Of a stretch of DNA of 64,000 nt, positions 1 through 8,449 are shown piece after piece. A program made the position numbers and the translations under genes. The DNA is from Streptomyces sp. CB01635 (GTDB lineage Bacteria; Actinomycetota; Actinomycetes; Streptomycetales; Streptomycetaceae): the NCBI RefSeq assembly GCF_002803065.1, contig NZ_NNBL01000005.1:62001-126000 (forward strand), in the 5' to 3' direction. Every line of letters begins with the position of its first letter. Within the stretch, counting starts at the first letter, position 1. Under the pieces are notes generated by a model, which saw only the letters and a program-made list of their open reading frames with translations, ran no database searches and had not been told where the DNA came from.

Positions 1-986
1 ACAAGGCCCTTCAGGTCGCGCTCCGTTCGGACAGCGTCGAGAAGGGGGTGCGTCAGGCCGCCGGGCTGCTGACCGTGATCGGCGCTGCGGGCGTTCTGCT
101 GGCGGCCGGGCTCGGCTACTGGGTGTCCAGGACCGGTCTCGCGCCGGTGGCCCGGCTGACCGCGACCGCGGAACGCATCGCGTCGACCCGCGACCCGCGC
201 CACCGCATCGAACTGCCGCCGGGCCCGCCGGGGCGTGAGGACGAGGTGACCCGGCTCGCCGCGAGCTTCAACACGATGCTGGGCGAGCTGGAGCAGTCTG
301 TGACGGCACAACGCCGCCTCGTCGCGGACGCGTCGCACGAGCTGCGCACACCGCTCACCGCGCTGCGCACGAACGCGGAACTCCTGGCCCGCGCCGACCG
401 GTTGACCGATGCCCAGCGCGACCGGGCGGCGGGGGCGCTGGCACGGCAGCTGCGCGAAGTGACGGGCCTGGTGAACGACTTGATCGAACTGGCCAGGGAC
501 GAGGAACCCACGCCGCTGCTCGAAGACGTACGGATCGCGGCGCTTGCCGAACACGCGGTGGGTGCGGCCCGCGCACACTGGCCCGCCACCCCCTTCACCC
601 TGCACATCGCCCCGGATGCTGCCGAGACCGTACGGCCGGGGGTTCCTGCCCGGCTGACCCGGCTGCTGACGAACTTGCTGGACAACGCGGCGAAGTTCAG
701 CCCGGAGGGGCTGCCGGTGGAGGTGGAACTCAGCTCGTCCCGGCGGTCGGGGTCGGGGTCGGGTGAGCGTCTCGAACTGACGGTCCGCGACCACGGTCCC
801 GGCATCACGGCCGCGGACCTGCCGTACGTCTTCGACCGCTTCTACCGCGCGGAAACGGCCCGCGCCCTGCCCGGCTCAGGCCTCGGCCTGGCCATGGCCC
901 GCCAGATCGCCCGGGCCCACGGCGCGGAACTCACGGCGGAGCAGGCGCAGGGGGGCGGGGCGGTGTTCCGGCTGACGTTCGGGTGA
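1..986 (+). CDS. Sensor histidine kinase, 5' end outside the window
   Basis: The reading frame is open from base 3 of the window, so the N-terminus is missing. A hydrophobic segment (AGLLTVIGAAGVLLAAGLGYW) is followed by a HAMP linker, a HisKA dimerisation helix with the phosphoacceptor motif DASHELRTPL, and a HATPase domain with the N box (LLDNAAKFSP), G1 (DHGPGI) and G2 (GSGLGLAM). It is a membrane sensor that autophosphorylates and passes phosphate to a response regulator, which presumably lies just left of the window. The stop overlaps an in-frame GTG of the next frame, but the next gene probably starts 100 bases later. The signal sensed cannot be told. Confidence 0.93.
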   Translation, partial: KALQVALRSDSVEKGVRQAAGLLTVIGAAGVLLAAGLGYWVSRTGLAPVARLTATAERIASTRDPRHRIELPPGPPGREDEVTRLAASFNTMLGELEQSVTAQRRLVADASHELRTPLTALRTNAELLARADRLTDAQRDRAAGALARQLREVTGLVNDLIELARDEEPTPLLEDVRIAALAEHAVGAARAHWPATPFTLHIAPDAAETVRPGVPARLTRLLTNLLDNAAKFSPEGLPVEVELSSSRRSGSGSGERLELTVRDHGPGITAADLPYVFDRFYRAETARALPGSGLGLAMARQIARAHGAELTAEQAQGGGAVFRLTFG

Positions 987-1087
987 AGACGGTGGCCGCT
1001 GCGGCCCTGTGCGGCGTGGCGACGGTGGCAACGGGGGAGACTGGCCGCCGAACACCGAACCGTGCAGTACGGATAACAGGGGACATC

Positions 1088-1687
1088 ATGGCCGCGACTG
1101 AATCGGCACGGAGGCTGCTGCCAGGGCATTCGCAGCGTCGGCGGGCAGCGGGCATCGTGCTCGCCGCGCTGGTCACGTTGACGATGGGTGGCTGCGGCAG
1201 CACCGACAAAGCCGAACAGGAGTCTTCACCCAGTCGTCAGACCTCGAAAGCCCCTTCCTCGAAAGCTCCGTCCTCGAAAGCTCCGTCCTCGAAAGCCCCA
1301 TCCCCGCGGCCCTCGTCCGCGCAGCCGTCCGTGTCGGCGGCGGACGGGCGTGATGTCGGCGCCTGTGCGGACGGCAACTGCGAGATCGCGGTGACCGGGC
1401 CGGTGACCTTCCGCTTCAAGGGCCCGACCGGTCCGGCAACCCTGTCCGTCACCGAGGTCGGCCCGAACAAGGTGGAGTACACGATCAAGTCGGGCAACAG
1501 CCAGTCCCAGGGCGGAGCGAGCGGTCCGGGCCAAAGTTGCATCACGGTCCTCCGCAGCAACGGCAGCGGCAACTCCTGCGGTGGTCAGGGTGACGCCGCC
1601 CGGCCGAGCCCTCAGCCCGATGCGGTGCTGATCCAGGCGGTCACCAATGAGAACGGCACGGCAATCCTCCGCATCGTGTCCGACTGA
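1088..1687 (+). CDS. Secreted lipoprotein with TSKAP/SSKAP repeats
   Basis: Predicted 199-residue exported lipoprotein. The ATG at 1088 has AGGGGA just upstream. The N-terminus is basic (ESARRLLPGHSQRRR), followed by a hydrophobic stretch and a lipobox ending in TMGGC, so the mature protein would be anchored by a lipidated Cys. Four 5-residue units (TSKAP, then SSKAP three times) form a flexible Ser/Lys/Pro linker near residues 52-71. The C-terminal part has paired cysteines and no family I recognise. It follows the histidine kinase in the same direction, so it might be a target or accessory of that system; this is inference. An earlier GTG at 983 is in frame but has no better ribosome site. 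Confidence 0.75.
   Translation: MAATESARRLLPGHSQRRRAAGIVLAALVTLTMGGCGSTDKAEQESSPSRQTSKAPSSKAPSSKAPSSKAPSPRPSSAQPSVSAADGRDVGACADGNCEIAVTGPVTFRFKGPTGPATLSVTEVGPNKVEYTIKSGNSQSQGGASGPGQSCITVLRSNGSGNSCGGQGDAARPSPQPDAVLIQAVTNENGTAILRIVSD
1241..1300 (+). repeat. Four 15-bp in-frame tandem repeats
   Basis: Four consecutive 15-base units in the lipoprotein gene encode TSKAP and SSKAP x3. The middle copies are nearly identical, so the copy number may vary between strains by slippage. Confidence 0.85.
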
Positions 1688-2131
1688 CGGCACGAAGTCG
1701 ACGTACTGGGCGTCGAGGAACCGGCGACAAGTGGCGCCGGTGTACCTCTTGCACAGACTCACACCGGCGCCGCCGTACTGGCTGTTGACGACCCAGTGGT
1801 CGCCCGCTCATCGCCACGACGACAACCGCCGCGGTCACGAGCGCGGCGGCACCACATCCCGGCTCCCCGCCACCCCCGTGGGCGGGGAGCCGGACACGAC
1901 TCCGGCGGCGCCCCCGCCCCGGTCGGACCGCCAAGCCCCATGACGTACGGCACAGCACGGCACGCTTCGCGCGCCCGCTCTTCCCCTGCCGTACGCCCCT
2001 CTGCCTCCAGGCTCTCCTACGGGTCATGTAGCGACCTTGATATTTTCTTGCAATCGCAAGGGGAGCAGCACCGCATCCCGAGTCGGCGGTCCGACACCGG
2101 TCGGCAAGGGGGCATGGCACAAGGGGACCTT
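1688..2131. other. Intergenic region without a convincing gene
   Basis: About 440 bases between the lipoprotein and the SARP remnant. Open frames here lack ribosome sites and family resemblance. It holds the hairpin at 1859-1893 and, at about 2030-2055, an unusually AT-rich patch (TTGATATTTTCTTGC) that could carry the promoter of the regulator remnant. Confidence 0.5.
1859..1893 (+). terminator. Strong hairpin terminator
   Basis: Arms 1859-1871 and 1881-1893 form a perfect 13-bp stem (GGCTCCCCGCC core) with a 9-base loop. There is no T-tract, as is usual in Streptomyces. It lies downstream of the lipoprotein gene. Confidence 0.7.
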
Positions 2132-2943
2132 ATGAGCATTGGCTTCGAGCTCTTGGGCGACGTGGTCATCCGCTCCGGCAAATGTGAGATCGTCCCCGGC
2201 TCCCCTCGGCAAAGGTGTGTCCTCGCTCTCTTGCTCGTCGATGTCAACCGGCCCCTGCCCATGGACACGCTCATCGAGCGGGTCTGGGGGGCCAGGCCCC
2301 CGCGTCAGGCCTCCGCCGCGCTGTACAGCTACATCTCCCGGCTACGCGCACTGCGGGTGACGCCCACCGAGCAGGAGGCATGGGACATCGTCCGCAGCCC
2401 GGCCGGATATCTGCTGCGGACGGCGACACAAACGTGGACCTTGTCCGGTTCAGGTCCGAGGTCGACCAGGCGCGAACCGGGACGCCCGAGGAGGCGAAGG
2501 GGCGGTACGAGCAGGCTCTGGCGCTGTGGCGGGGCCGGCCGTTCGCCGGGCTCAAGTTCGACTGGCTGGACGGATACCGCCTCGCCCTGTACGCCGAAGG
2601 CGAGGATCACTGCCTTCAAGCCCTGCCCCTGCTGCAACACCACGGTGACGGTGAGGGCCAGGCCGCCACCTGGGACACCCTGGGCCACATCGCTCGGCAC
2701 ACCGGAAGGACCGAACGCGCCCTCCACTCCTACGGTGAGTCCCTCACGCACTTCCAGTCCATCGGCAACGCCAATCGAGAAGCCGACACCTGGTCCAAAC
2801 TCGGAGACATCCACGCCGAGCGCGGCGAAGATGCTCGTGCCCGCGAGGCCTGGACCGCGGCACTGGCCCTCTACCGCGAGCAAGGCCGTTCCGCCGCGGC
2901 GCACCGCATGACGACGAACCTCGCAACCGGCGGTCCCGGCTGA
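2132..2943 (+). pseudogene. Decayed SARP/AfsR-family transcriptional regulator
   Basis: The ATG at 2132 follows AAGGGGA. The first ~97 residues are a SARP-type winged-helix domain (PRQRCVLALLLVDVNRPL, GARPPRQASAALYSYISRLRAL). Near 2425-2430, after GYLL, the frame is lost by one missing base and the family sequence resumes in the +1 frame as DGDTNVDLVRFRSEVDQAR. The start of the BTAD domain (ALWRGRPFAGLKFDWL) then jumps directly into the TPR tail of an AfsR-like protein (ATWDTLGHIARHTGRTERAL, TWSKLGDIHAERGEDARAR). The NB-ARC ATPase and most of BTAD are therefore deleted. Frameshift plus internal deletion make it non-functional as a full AfsR regulator; the intact DNA-binding half could still be made. 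Confidence 0.8.
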
Positions 2944-2999
2944 CTCCCGACCGACTCGCTGACGGCGCTATGGGCCAACACCTCACGAAGGCAGGGCAG

Positions 3000-3416
3000 A
3001 TGACCACGCAGACCGATCACGTCGACCACGAACTCGTCGAGGCCGCGGCCCATGTCGCGCGCACCCGCTGCCGGGGCGACAACCACACCATGGCGGCCGC
3101 GGCCCGCGACCGGGACGGCCGGATCGTCACCGCGGTGAACGCCTACCACTTCACCGGAGGGCCCTGTGCCGAGCTGGTCGTCATCGGCACGGCAGCCGGC
3201 CAGGGCGCCTACGAGCTGGTCACGATCGTCGCCGTGGGCGACGGCGACCGCGGAGTCGTCCCCCCGTGCGGCCGGTGCCGCCAGGTCCTCCTCGACTACT
3301 TCCCGGACCTCAAGGTCATCGTCGGTGCGGGCGACCGCCTCCGGACCGTCCCCGTCGCCGACCTGCTGCCCGAAACCTACGTGTGGGCCGACCACCAGCT
3401 CGATACGGAAGGCTAG
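3000..3416 (+). CDS. Blasticidin-S-deaminase-like cytidine deaminase family protein
   Basis: A 138-residue zinc-dependent deaminase. The start at 3000 is chosen for the AAGGCAGG site 4-10 bases upstream. The zinc motif is Cys56-Ala-Glu58 (GGPCAELVV) with Cys90 and Cys93 (PPCGRCRQVLLD). From memory of the fungal blasticidin-S deaminase, the blocks HFTGGPCAELVV, PCGRCRQVLLD and LLP..YVW match closely, closer than housekeeping cytidine deaminases. The likely reaction is hydrolytic deamination of a cytosine-type nucleoside, possibly a nucleoside antibiotic. The stop codon overlaps the end of the convergent VOC gene. It could still be an ordinary cytidine deaminase; substrate tests would decide. 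Confidence 0.82.
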   Translation: MTTQTDHVDHELVEAAAHVARTRCRGDNHTMAAAARDRDGRIVTAVNAYHFTGGPCAELVVIGTAAGQGAYELVTIVAVGDGDRGVVPPCGRCRQVLLDYFPDLKVIVGAGDRLRTVPVADLLPETYVWADHQLDTEG

Positions 3417-3766
3417 TAGAACTGGGACAGGCAGAACTCGTGCCCCTCGGGGTCGGCCATCACGACGACCACGCCCTCGTCGTAGTCGTGCCGCTCGCCG
3501 GTGAACCGGCCGCCAAGGCCCATGACTTGGGCGATGCCCTGATCGATGTCGTCTACCGAGACGTCCAGGTGCAGGCGCACCTTTCCGGCCCTCGGCTCGG
3601 CCACGGGCTGGAAGACCAGGCGCGGCTGCGGGTCGTCGCGATGGCCGAGATAGACCCAGCCGGGCTCGGACGGTCCCCGTGGGCGGTCCAGCAGCACGCT
3701 CCAGAACGCTGACACCCGCTCGACGTCGATGCAGTCCACGGTCACTCCGACCCAACGGTTCGTCAT
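3413..3766 (-). CDS. VOC (glyoxalase/bleomycin-resistance fold) protein
   Basis: A 117-residue single-domain VOC protein with the two babab modules: WVGVTVDCIDVERVSAFWSVLLDR at the N-terminus and LHLDVSVDDIDQGIAQVMGLGGRF in the second half, ending in ADPEGHEFCLSQF. Possible metal ligands are the His in LHLDV and the Glu in EFCL. The substrate cannot be deduced; the family covers glyoxalases, dioxygenases and drug-binding proteins. It converges on the deaminase gene with a 4-base overlap of the 3' ends, so the two are not co-transcribed. Confidence 0.85.
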   Translation of the reverse strand: MTNRWVGVTVDCIDVERVSAFWSVLLDRPRGPSEPGWVYLGHRDDPQPRLVFQPVAEPRAGKVRLHLDVSVDDIDQGIAQVMGLGGRFTGERHDYDEGVVVVMADPEGHEFCLSQFY

Positions 3767-4064
3767 GTAGTGAGCATGCCTCCGTCGTGGGTCCTGCGTC
3801 CGGTGGGCCGAAAAATTCCCCCGGCCACCGCGCCACTCGGCCTCGAACGCGTCCTACGAGCGAGTCACCTCGTATTCGGGGACAGCGGCGGCAGGGGCGG
3901 CCAGGGGTGCCGCCCGCATGCTTCTGGCCCGTGGACTTGGGGATCCGCCTCCGGGACCAACATCCCGACGAGGGCCTTCAGTTCGGCCCAGTCGCCGAGT
4001 GGCCCACACCCCCAAGGACTCAGCCGCCCATACGGATGACACCATCACCCGTGCACCGAGCCCC
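3767..4064. other. Intergenic region upstream of the merR-type gene
   Basis: About 300 bases between the VOC start and the MerR promoter. I see no gene with a ribosome site and no convincing repeat. The left end should hold the VOC promoter. Confidence 0.5.
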
Positions 4065-4101
4065 TTGACCTTGTCGCAACGTCAACGTTTCTACTGGTGC
4101 C
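4065..4101 (+). promoter_or_regulatory. MerR-type promoter with 19-bp spacer and dyad, leaderless
   Basis: The -35 box TTGACC (4065-4070) and the -10 box TCTACT (4090-4095) are separated by 19 bases, the long spacer typical of MerR-activated promoters. The spacer holds an imperfect dyad (ACCTTGTCG CAA CGTCAACGT). The -10 ends six bases before the ATG at 4102, so transcription probably starts at or next to the start codon. Autoregulation by the gene product is expected. Confidence 0.75.
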
Positions 4102-4899
4102 ATGCGAATCGGAGAGCTCGCCGGCATGGCCGGCATCACCACCCGTGCCGTGCGGCACTACCACCGCATCGGGCTCCTGCCCGAGCCTCCCCGGCAGCCC
4201 AACGGGTACCGCGAGTACTCCCTGCGCGACGCCGTGGAGCTGGCGCGTATCCGTCGGCTGACCGAGCTGGGCCTGAGCCTCGACGAGGTCAAGGACGTGC
4301 TGGCGGACGATGTGGGCAAGGATCTCGTCGAGATCCTGACCGAGCTGGACGCCGACCTGGCCCGCCAGGAGGAGGCCATCCGCCAACGCCGCGCCCGTCT
4401 GCGGCTGCTGCTCGGACAGGCCGAGCACACCGGGGAGCTACCCGCCGAGGCCCCCGTATCGCCCGAACTGGCCGCGCTCTTCGCCGACATGGCCCGCGCC
4501 TCGGCACGGCTGCCCGGCCCCGAGCCCGCGATGGCCGCCAAGGAACGGGAACTGCTCGCCCTGCTGGAGACCGGTTCGCCGGGCGGCGACCGCGGCTGGC
4601 TCGATGCGCTGATGCACACCCTCAACGCCGACTCGGACGCCATGCGACGCGCCTACGACGTCTACGCCCAGCTGGACGAGCTGGCCGAGGCCACCGAGGA
4701 CGACGTGCGCGTGGAGGCGGCGGCCCGCGCCATCGTCGACAGCATCCCGGAGGCGGCTGCTCGGGCGATGAACATCCCTGCCGACGGCGATGTGGGTGAG
4801 GACGGCGGTTTCGCGGACGCCCTCTTCTCGGACTTCGCCCCCGCCCAGGCCGCGGCGGTGCGTCGCGCCATCGCACTGCTTCAGGAGCGTGCCCGGTGA
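4102..4899 (+). CDS. MerR-family transcriptional regulator
   Basis: A 265-residue regulator with an N-terminal MerR winged helix (MRIGELAGMAGITTRAVRHYHRIGLLPEP, then NGYREYS) and the dimerisation coiled coil (LARQEEAIRQRRARLRLLL, about residues 93-112). The ~150-residue C-terminal part is helical and acidic and has no cysteines, so metal sensing of the MerR/ZntR type is unlikely; a drug or small hydrophobic ligand is more plausible. It is leaderless with a 19-bp-spacer promoter of its own. Its GTGA overlap with the next gene means both are translated from one mRNA, so the membrane protein is the likely regulated target. Confidence 0.92.
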   Translation: MRIGELAGMAGITTRAVRHYHRIGLLPEPPRQPNGYREYSLRDAVELARIRRLTELGLSLDEVKDVLADDVGKDLVEILTELDADLARQEEAIRQRRARLRLLLGQAEHTGELPAEAPVSPELAALFADMARASARLPGPEPAMAAKERELLALLETGSPGGDRGWLDALMHTLNADSDAMRRAYDVYAQLDELAEATEDDVRVEAAARAIVDSIPEAAARAMNIPADGDVGEDGGFADALFSDFAPAQAAAVRRAIALLQERAR

Positions 4900-5744
4900 A
4901 GGCAATGAGAAGAGCCGTGCGCTGGTCCTTCGCCGCACTCGTACCCGGCGAGCTCGCGCTCGTCCTGTGCCTGGCAAGCGGGGTGCGGCCGCCTCCAGCC
5001 GCCCGATCGGCAGTGGAGCTTGCTGCGCTCGCACTCATGACAGCGTCGGCCGTCCTCCTCGGCCTCGACCACCGCCGGCACCACCGCACCGGTCTCGATC
5101 ACCGCGGTGCCTTCCTCGCCGCGGTCGCCGACACCGTACCGGCGCCCGTGCGCAAGCTGACCGCGCACGAGATCTCCCTCTCCACCAGCTTCGTGCGCTG
5201 GGTCGCCCGCCGCGGCCCGCACGGCGTGGGCGACGGCGACGTGCCCGTCCCCTACGCCTCGGGGCAGACGTCCTTCATGTACGGCTTCTTCTTCGTCAGT
5301 GTCGTCGAGACCGTCGCCCTCGCATTCCTCATCCCCTGGCCGCTGGTGCATGCCGTCACGCTCGTACTCGACGTCTGGGGCTGCTACTTCGTCATCGCCC
5401 TGCACGCCTCGTGCGCCGTGCGCCCGCACGTGATCGGATCCGACGGCTCCCTGCACCTGCGCTACGGCGCGCTGTTGGGCATCCGCATCCCGGCCGACCG
5501 CATAGCCTCCGTCCGCCAGGACCGTAAGTTCCCTACGAGCAGGCTGGCCGCCGTGGACGAGAACGGCGTCGCCGACCTGGCCGTCGGCGGCCAGACGACC
5601 ATCACCGTCGAACTCACCGAACCGGTTCGGTACGTACGCGCCCTGGGCAAGCCCGCCGAAGCGCACACCTTCCGCTTCTACGCCGAAGACGCCACTTCCG
5701 CGGTCACCGCGCTGAGGGCGGCCGACGGCATCCACAGCCGGTAA
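4896..5744 (+). CDS. Membrane protein coupled to the MerR regulator
   Basis: A 282-residue protein whose GTG start overlaps the merR stop (GTGA), so translation is coupled. Two N-terminal helices (FAALVPGELALVLCLASGV, SAVELAALALMTASAVLLGL) and two central ones (MYGFFFVSVVETVALAFLIPW and VTLVLDVWGCYFVIALHASC) surround a cytosolic loop. The C-terminal ~100 residues (IGSDGSLHLRYGALLGIRIP, ITVELTEPVRYVRAL) look like a PH-like domain seen in bacterial membrane proteins. No catalytic motif is visible. Genes of this type next to MerR regulators often serve in drug response, but that role is inference. Confidence 0.8.
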   Translation: MKAMRRAVRWSFAALVPGELALVLCLASGVRPPPAARSAVELAALALMTASAVLLGLDHRRHHRTGLDHRGAFLAAVADTVPAPVRKLTAHEISLSTSFVRWVARRGPHGVGDGDVPVPYASGQTSFMYGFFFVSVVETVALAFLIPWPLVHAVTLVLDVWGCYFVIALHASCAVRPHVIGSDGSLHLRYGALLGIRIPADRIASVRQDRKFPTSRLAAVDENGVADLAVGGQTTITVELTEPVRYVRALGKPAEAHTFRFYAEDATSAVTALRAADGIHSR

Positions 5745-5821
5745 ACAAGGTGCGCTTCGGGTACCGCGCCTCGTAGTGTCCCCTGCGCACGTTCGACATT
5801 CGGCTTGCCCAGGAGGGCTCC

Positions 5822-6721
5822 GTGCCCCGGAACACCACGTCTGACGAAGCTGACACACGCACGGCCCGGGCGGTCCTGCGCGAGGCAAACCACGCGCATG
5901 ACAAACAGTTCCAACTGCTTCACCGGTTCGACGACGGAGTCCAGTCAGGAGCCTGGCTCCTCACCGACGGCACCGGCCGGCAAGCCGTATTGAAGTGGAG
6001 CCCGGACCTCTCCTGGGCCCCTCAGATCGAACGGGCTGCCGCGGGCGTCGCCAAGATCCGCGCTGCCGGATATCCGACCCCCGCCTGGCTCGCCGTAGGC
6101 ACCAGCACAGACGGCTTCGGATACCAGATCCAGGAACTCGCACCTGGTCGGACAAGACAGCAAGTGACCGCGAGCGAGGCCCGGTTGCTCATCGGCGTCC
6201 TGGAGCTGCACGCCGGTCTCGACCCCGACCCGCAGCGATGCTGGTCGGAGTTCGTGACCACCCGCATGACGAGTGAGGACCTCTGGCGGCAGACGGCGCA
6301 GACCGGTGCGACCGGACGGGACCTCGTCAACGCCTGCGAGCGGCTTCTCGCCGCTCACGGACCCGTCACCTTGCCCACCGAGGACCTTGTCCACGGCGAC
6401 TTCCGGCCCGGCAACCTCCTGTTCGACGCGGACCGCGTCAGTGGCGTCATCGACATCGAGGCACTGGGCAGCGGGACCAGAGTCTTCGACTACGCGACGC
6501 TTCTGAGCGCCCACGACTTCACCCCCGAGGCCCTTGAGATGCTCTGCGACGCCGGCGAGCAAGTGGCCGGACCCGGTGTTCTGGCCTACTGCTTCGCCCA
6601 GGTCGCCCTCGACCTCACCGTCTTCGTCCACCAGCGGAACCTTCGGCTGGGCATTCAGAACGTGGACAAGCTCCTCGAGCGCACGCTGATCCTTCTGAGC
6701 CGCGCGGACGGGGAAGGCTGA
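5822..6721 (+). CDS. Aminoglycoside phosphotransferase (APH) fold kinase
   Basis: A 299-residue protein starting at GTG 5822 with AGGAGGG nine bases upstream. The N-lobe has the ATP-binding Lys (AVLKWSPD). The catalytic loop is VHGDFRPGNLLFD, with the Brenner motif H-G-D and the Asn that binds Mg, followed by the metal-binding GVIDIEALGSGTRVFDYA; the usual DW is replaced by DI. It should phosphorylate a hydroxyl of a small molecule. The family includes antibiotic kinases, choline kinases and homoserine kinases, so resistance cannot be assumed. It is monocistronic, followed by a hairpin. Confidence 0.87.
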   Translation: MPRNTTSDEADTRTARAVLREANHAHDKQFQLLHRFDDGVQSGAWLLTDGTGRQAVLKWSPDLSWAPQIERAAAGVAKIRAAGYPTPAWLAVGTSTDGFGYQIQELAPGRTRQQVTASEARLLIGVLELHAGLDPDPQRCWSEFVTTRMTSEDLWRQTAQTGATGRDLVNACERLLAAHGPVTLPTEDLVHGDFRPGNLLFDADRVSGVIDIEALGSGTRVFDYATLLSAHDFTPEALEMLCDAGEQVAGPGVLAYCFAQVALDLTVFVHQRNLRLGIQNVDKLLERTLILLSRADGEG

Positions 6722-6749
6722 CGCCCCTACCGCGTGGGGCACCGCTTCC

Positions 6750-6766
6750 CTGGGGGAAACCCCCAG
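6750..6766 (+). terminator. Short G/C hairpin after the APH gene
   Basis: CTGGGGG (6750-6756), an AAA loop and CCCCCAG (6760-6766) form a 7-bp perfect stem about 30 bases after the stop codon. A weaker stem, GCCCC/GGGGC, lies just before it. Confidence 0.5.
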
Positions 6767-6850
6767 CTCAAGACGGAGGTCAGCCTCGTTCCGGGGCAGC
6801 GGGGGCGCGCCTAGCGTCGGGGGCATGAACGCAGCCACCTGGGAGCAGCC

Positions 6851-7594
6851 ATGATCGAGGTCCGCGGTCTCACCAAACGTTACGGCCCCACCGTCGCCGT
6901 CGACGGCCTCGGATTCGAGGTCCGCCCAGGCGCGGTGACCGGTTTCCTCGGCCCGAACGGGTCCGGGAAGTCCACCACCATGCGCATGATCACAGGCCTG
7001 GACCGCCCGGACGCGGGCACCGCCCGTATCCACTGCACGCCGTACAACGAACTGCGCTGGCCGTTGCGCGAGGTCGGCGCGCTGCTTGACGCCCGTACGT
7101 ACCACCCGGGCCGCAGCGCGGCGAACCACCTGGCCGCCCTGGCCGCCGCCAACGGCATTCCCCGCGCCCGGGTCCGCGTCGTCCTGGACACCGTCGGTCT
7201 CGCCGACGTGGCGGACAAGCGCGCGGGCGGCTTCTCGCTGGGCATGTCGCAGCGGCTCGGCATCGCCGCCGCCCTGCTCGGTGATCCGGGGGTCCTGCTC
7301 TTCGACGAGCCCGTCAACGGGCTCGACCCGCAGGGCGTGCGCTGGATCCGCAACCTGATGAAGTCCCTCGCCGCCGAGGGCCGCACCGTGCTGCTGTCCA
7401 GTCACCTGATCAGCGAAATGGCCCTCACCGCCGACCACTTGATCGTGATCGGCCAGGGCCGGCTGCTCGCCGACACCAGCGTCGCCGAGCTGACGGCCGA
7501 CGGGCGTTCGCTCGAGGAGGCGTTCTTCGCCCTCACCGGGGACGGCGCCGAGTACCGGGGCACCGCCCCCGCACAGCCGAGGAGGCGGTCGTGA
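6851..7594 (+). CDS. ABC transporter ATP-binding protein
   Basis: A 247-residue ATPase. Walker A is GPNGSGKST (34-42), the signature region FSLGMSQRL (128-136), Walker B VLLFDEPVNGLDP (148-160), and the H-loop Ser-Ser-His follows at VLLSSHL. It belongs to the DrrA/CcmA-like group that drives ABC-2 exporters. GGGAG lies just upstream of the ATG. Its stop overlaps the permease start (GTGA). The next two genes are a histidine kinase and a response regulator, the usual arrangement of a self-regulating export system for a peptide, lipid or antibiotic. Confidence 0.95.
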   Translation: MIEVRGLTKRYGPTVAVDGLGFEVRPGAVTGFLGPNGSGKSTTMRMITGLDRPDAGTARIHCTPYNELRWPLREVGALLDARTYHPGRSAANHLAALAAANGIPRARVRVVLDTVGLADVADKRAGGFSLGMSQRLGIAAALLGDPGVLLFDEPVNGLDPQGVRWIRNLMKSLAAEGRTVLLSSHLISEMALTADHLIVIGQGRLLADTSVAELTADGRSLEEAFFALTGDGAEYRGTAPAQPRRRS

Positions 7595-8388
7595 CCGCCC
7601 TGCAGACGACACCGGCACTGCCCGCGGGGCGCTACGGGTTCGCCCACGCCGCGTGGATGGAGTGGATCAAACTGCGCAGCCTGCGCTCCACCCTGTGGGC
7701 GCTCGTGGCCACCGTCGTCGGGATGCTCGTCATCGGCGTCGTGACCATGGCCAACACCCATGCCCCCAGCCCGGACAAGGCCGACACGTTCGACCCGGTG
7801 AACAACGTGCTCGCCGGGATCGCCCTCGGCCAGCTCATCGTCGGCGTACTCGGCGTGCTCGTGGTCACCGGCGAGTACTCCTCCGGCGCGATTCGCTCCA
7901 CGCTCGCCGCGATCCCCAACCGGCCGCTGCTGCTCGCCGCCAAGGCGGGCGTCTTCGGCGCGGTGACGTCGGCCGTCGGTGAAGTGGTCGCGTTCGCGAC
8001 GTTCTTCGCCGGGCGGCTCGCGCTCGGAGAAGGAGTGCCGGTGCCCGCCATCGGCGACCCGGGTGTGCTCCGCGCGGTGGTCCTTTCGGGCACGTATCTC
8101 GCCATGGTCGGGCTGCTCGGCATCGCGCTGGGCGCCGTCGTCCGGCACACGGCCGCGGCCATCGGGGCACTGGTCGGGCTGCTGTACGTGCTGCCCGCGG
8201 CACTGTCCGGGCTCACCGGGGTCACGGTGGCAAAGTACTTCCCGACCATGATCGCCGGGAACTCGCTCGCCGTCTCCAAGCCGGTGGCCGACGTGCTCTC
8301 ACCGTGGGTCGGCTTCGGGATGCTGTGCCTGTACGTGGTGGCGGCGCTCGGCGCGGGCGGCTGGCTGCTGACGCGCCGGGACGCCTGA
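7591..8388 (+). CDS. ABC-2 type permease
   Basis: A 265-residue integral membrane protein with six predicted helices, starting at a GTG that overlaps the ATPase stop. The sequence EWIKLRSLRSTLWAL before the first helix is typical of ABC-2 subunits in actinobacteria, as is VTGEYSSGAIRSTLAAIPNR after the second helix. It forms the membrane part of the exporter together with the upstream ATPase, probably as a dimer. The cargo is unknown. Confidence 0.93.
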   Translation: MTALQTTPALPAGRYGFAHAAWMEWIKLRSLRSTLWALVATVVGMLVIGVVTMANTHAPSPDKADTFDPVNNVLAGIALGQLIVGVLGVLVVTGEYSSGAIRSTLAAIPNRPLLLAAKAGVFGAVTSAVGEVVAFATFFAGRLALGEGVPVPAIGDPGVLRAVVLSGTYLAMVGLLGIALGAVVRHTAAAIGALVGLLYVLPAALSGLTGVTVAKYFPTMIAGNSLAVSKPVADVLSPWVGFGMLCLYVVAALGAGGWLLTRRDA

Positions 8389-8449
8389 TCGCCGCACGGC
8401 AGAACACAGACCCCTACAGCAGATGCGTACCTACAAGGAGACTTGAGCC

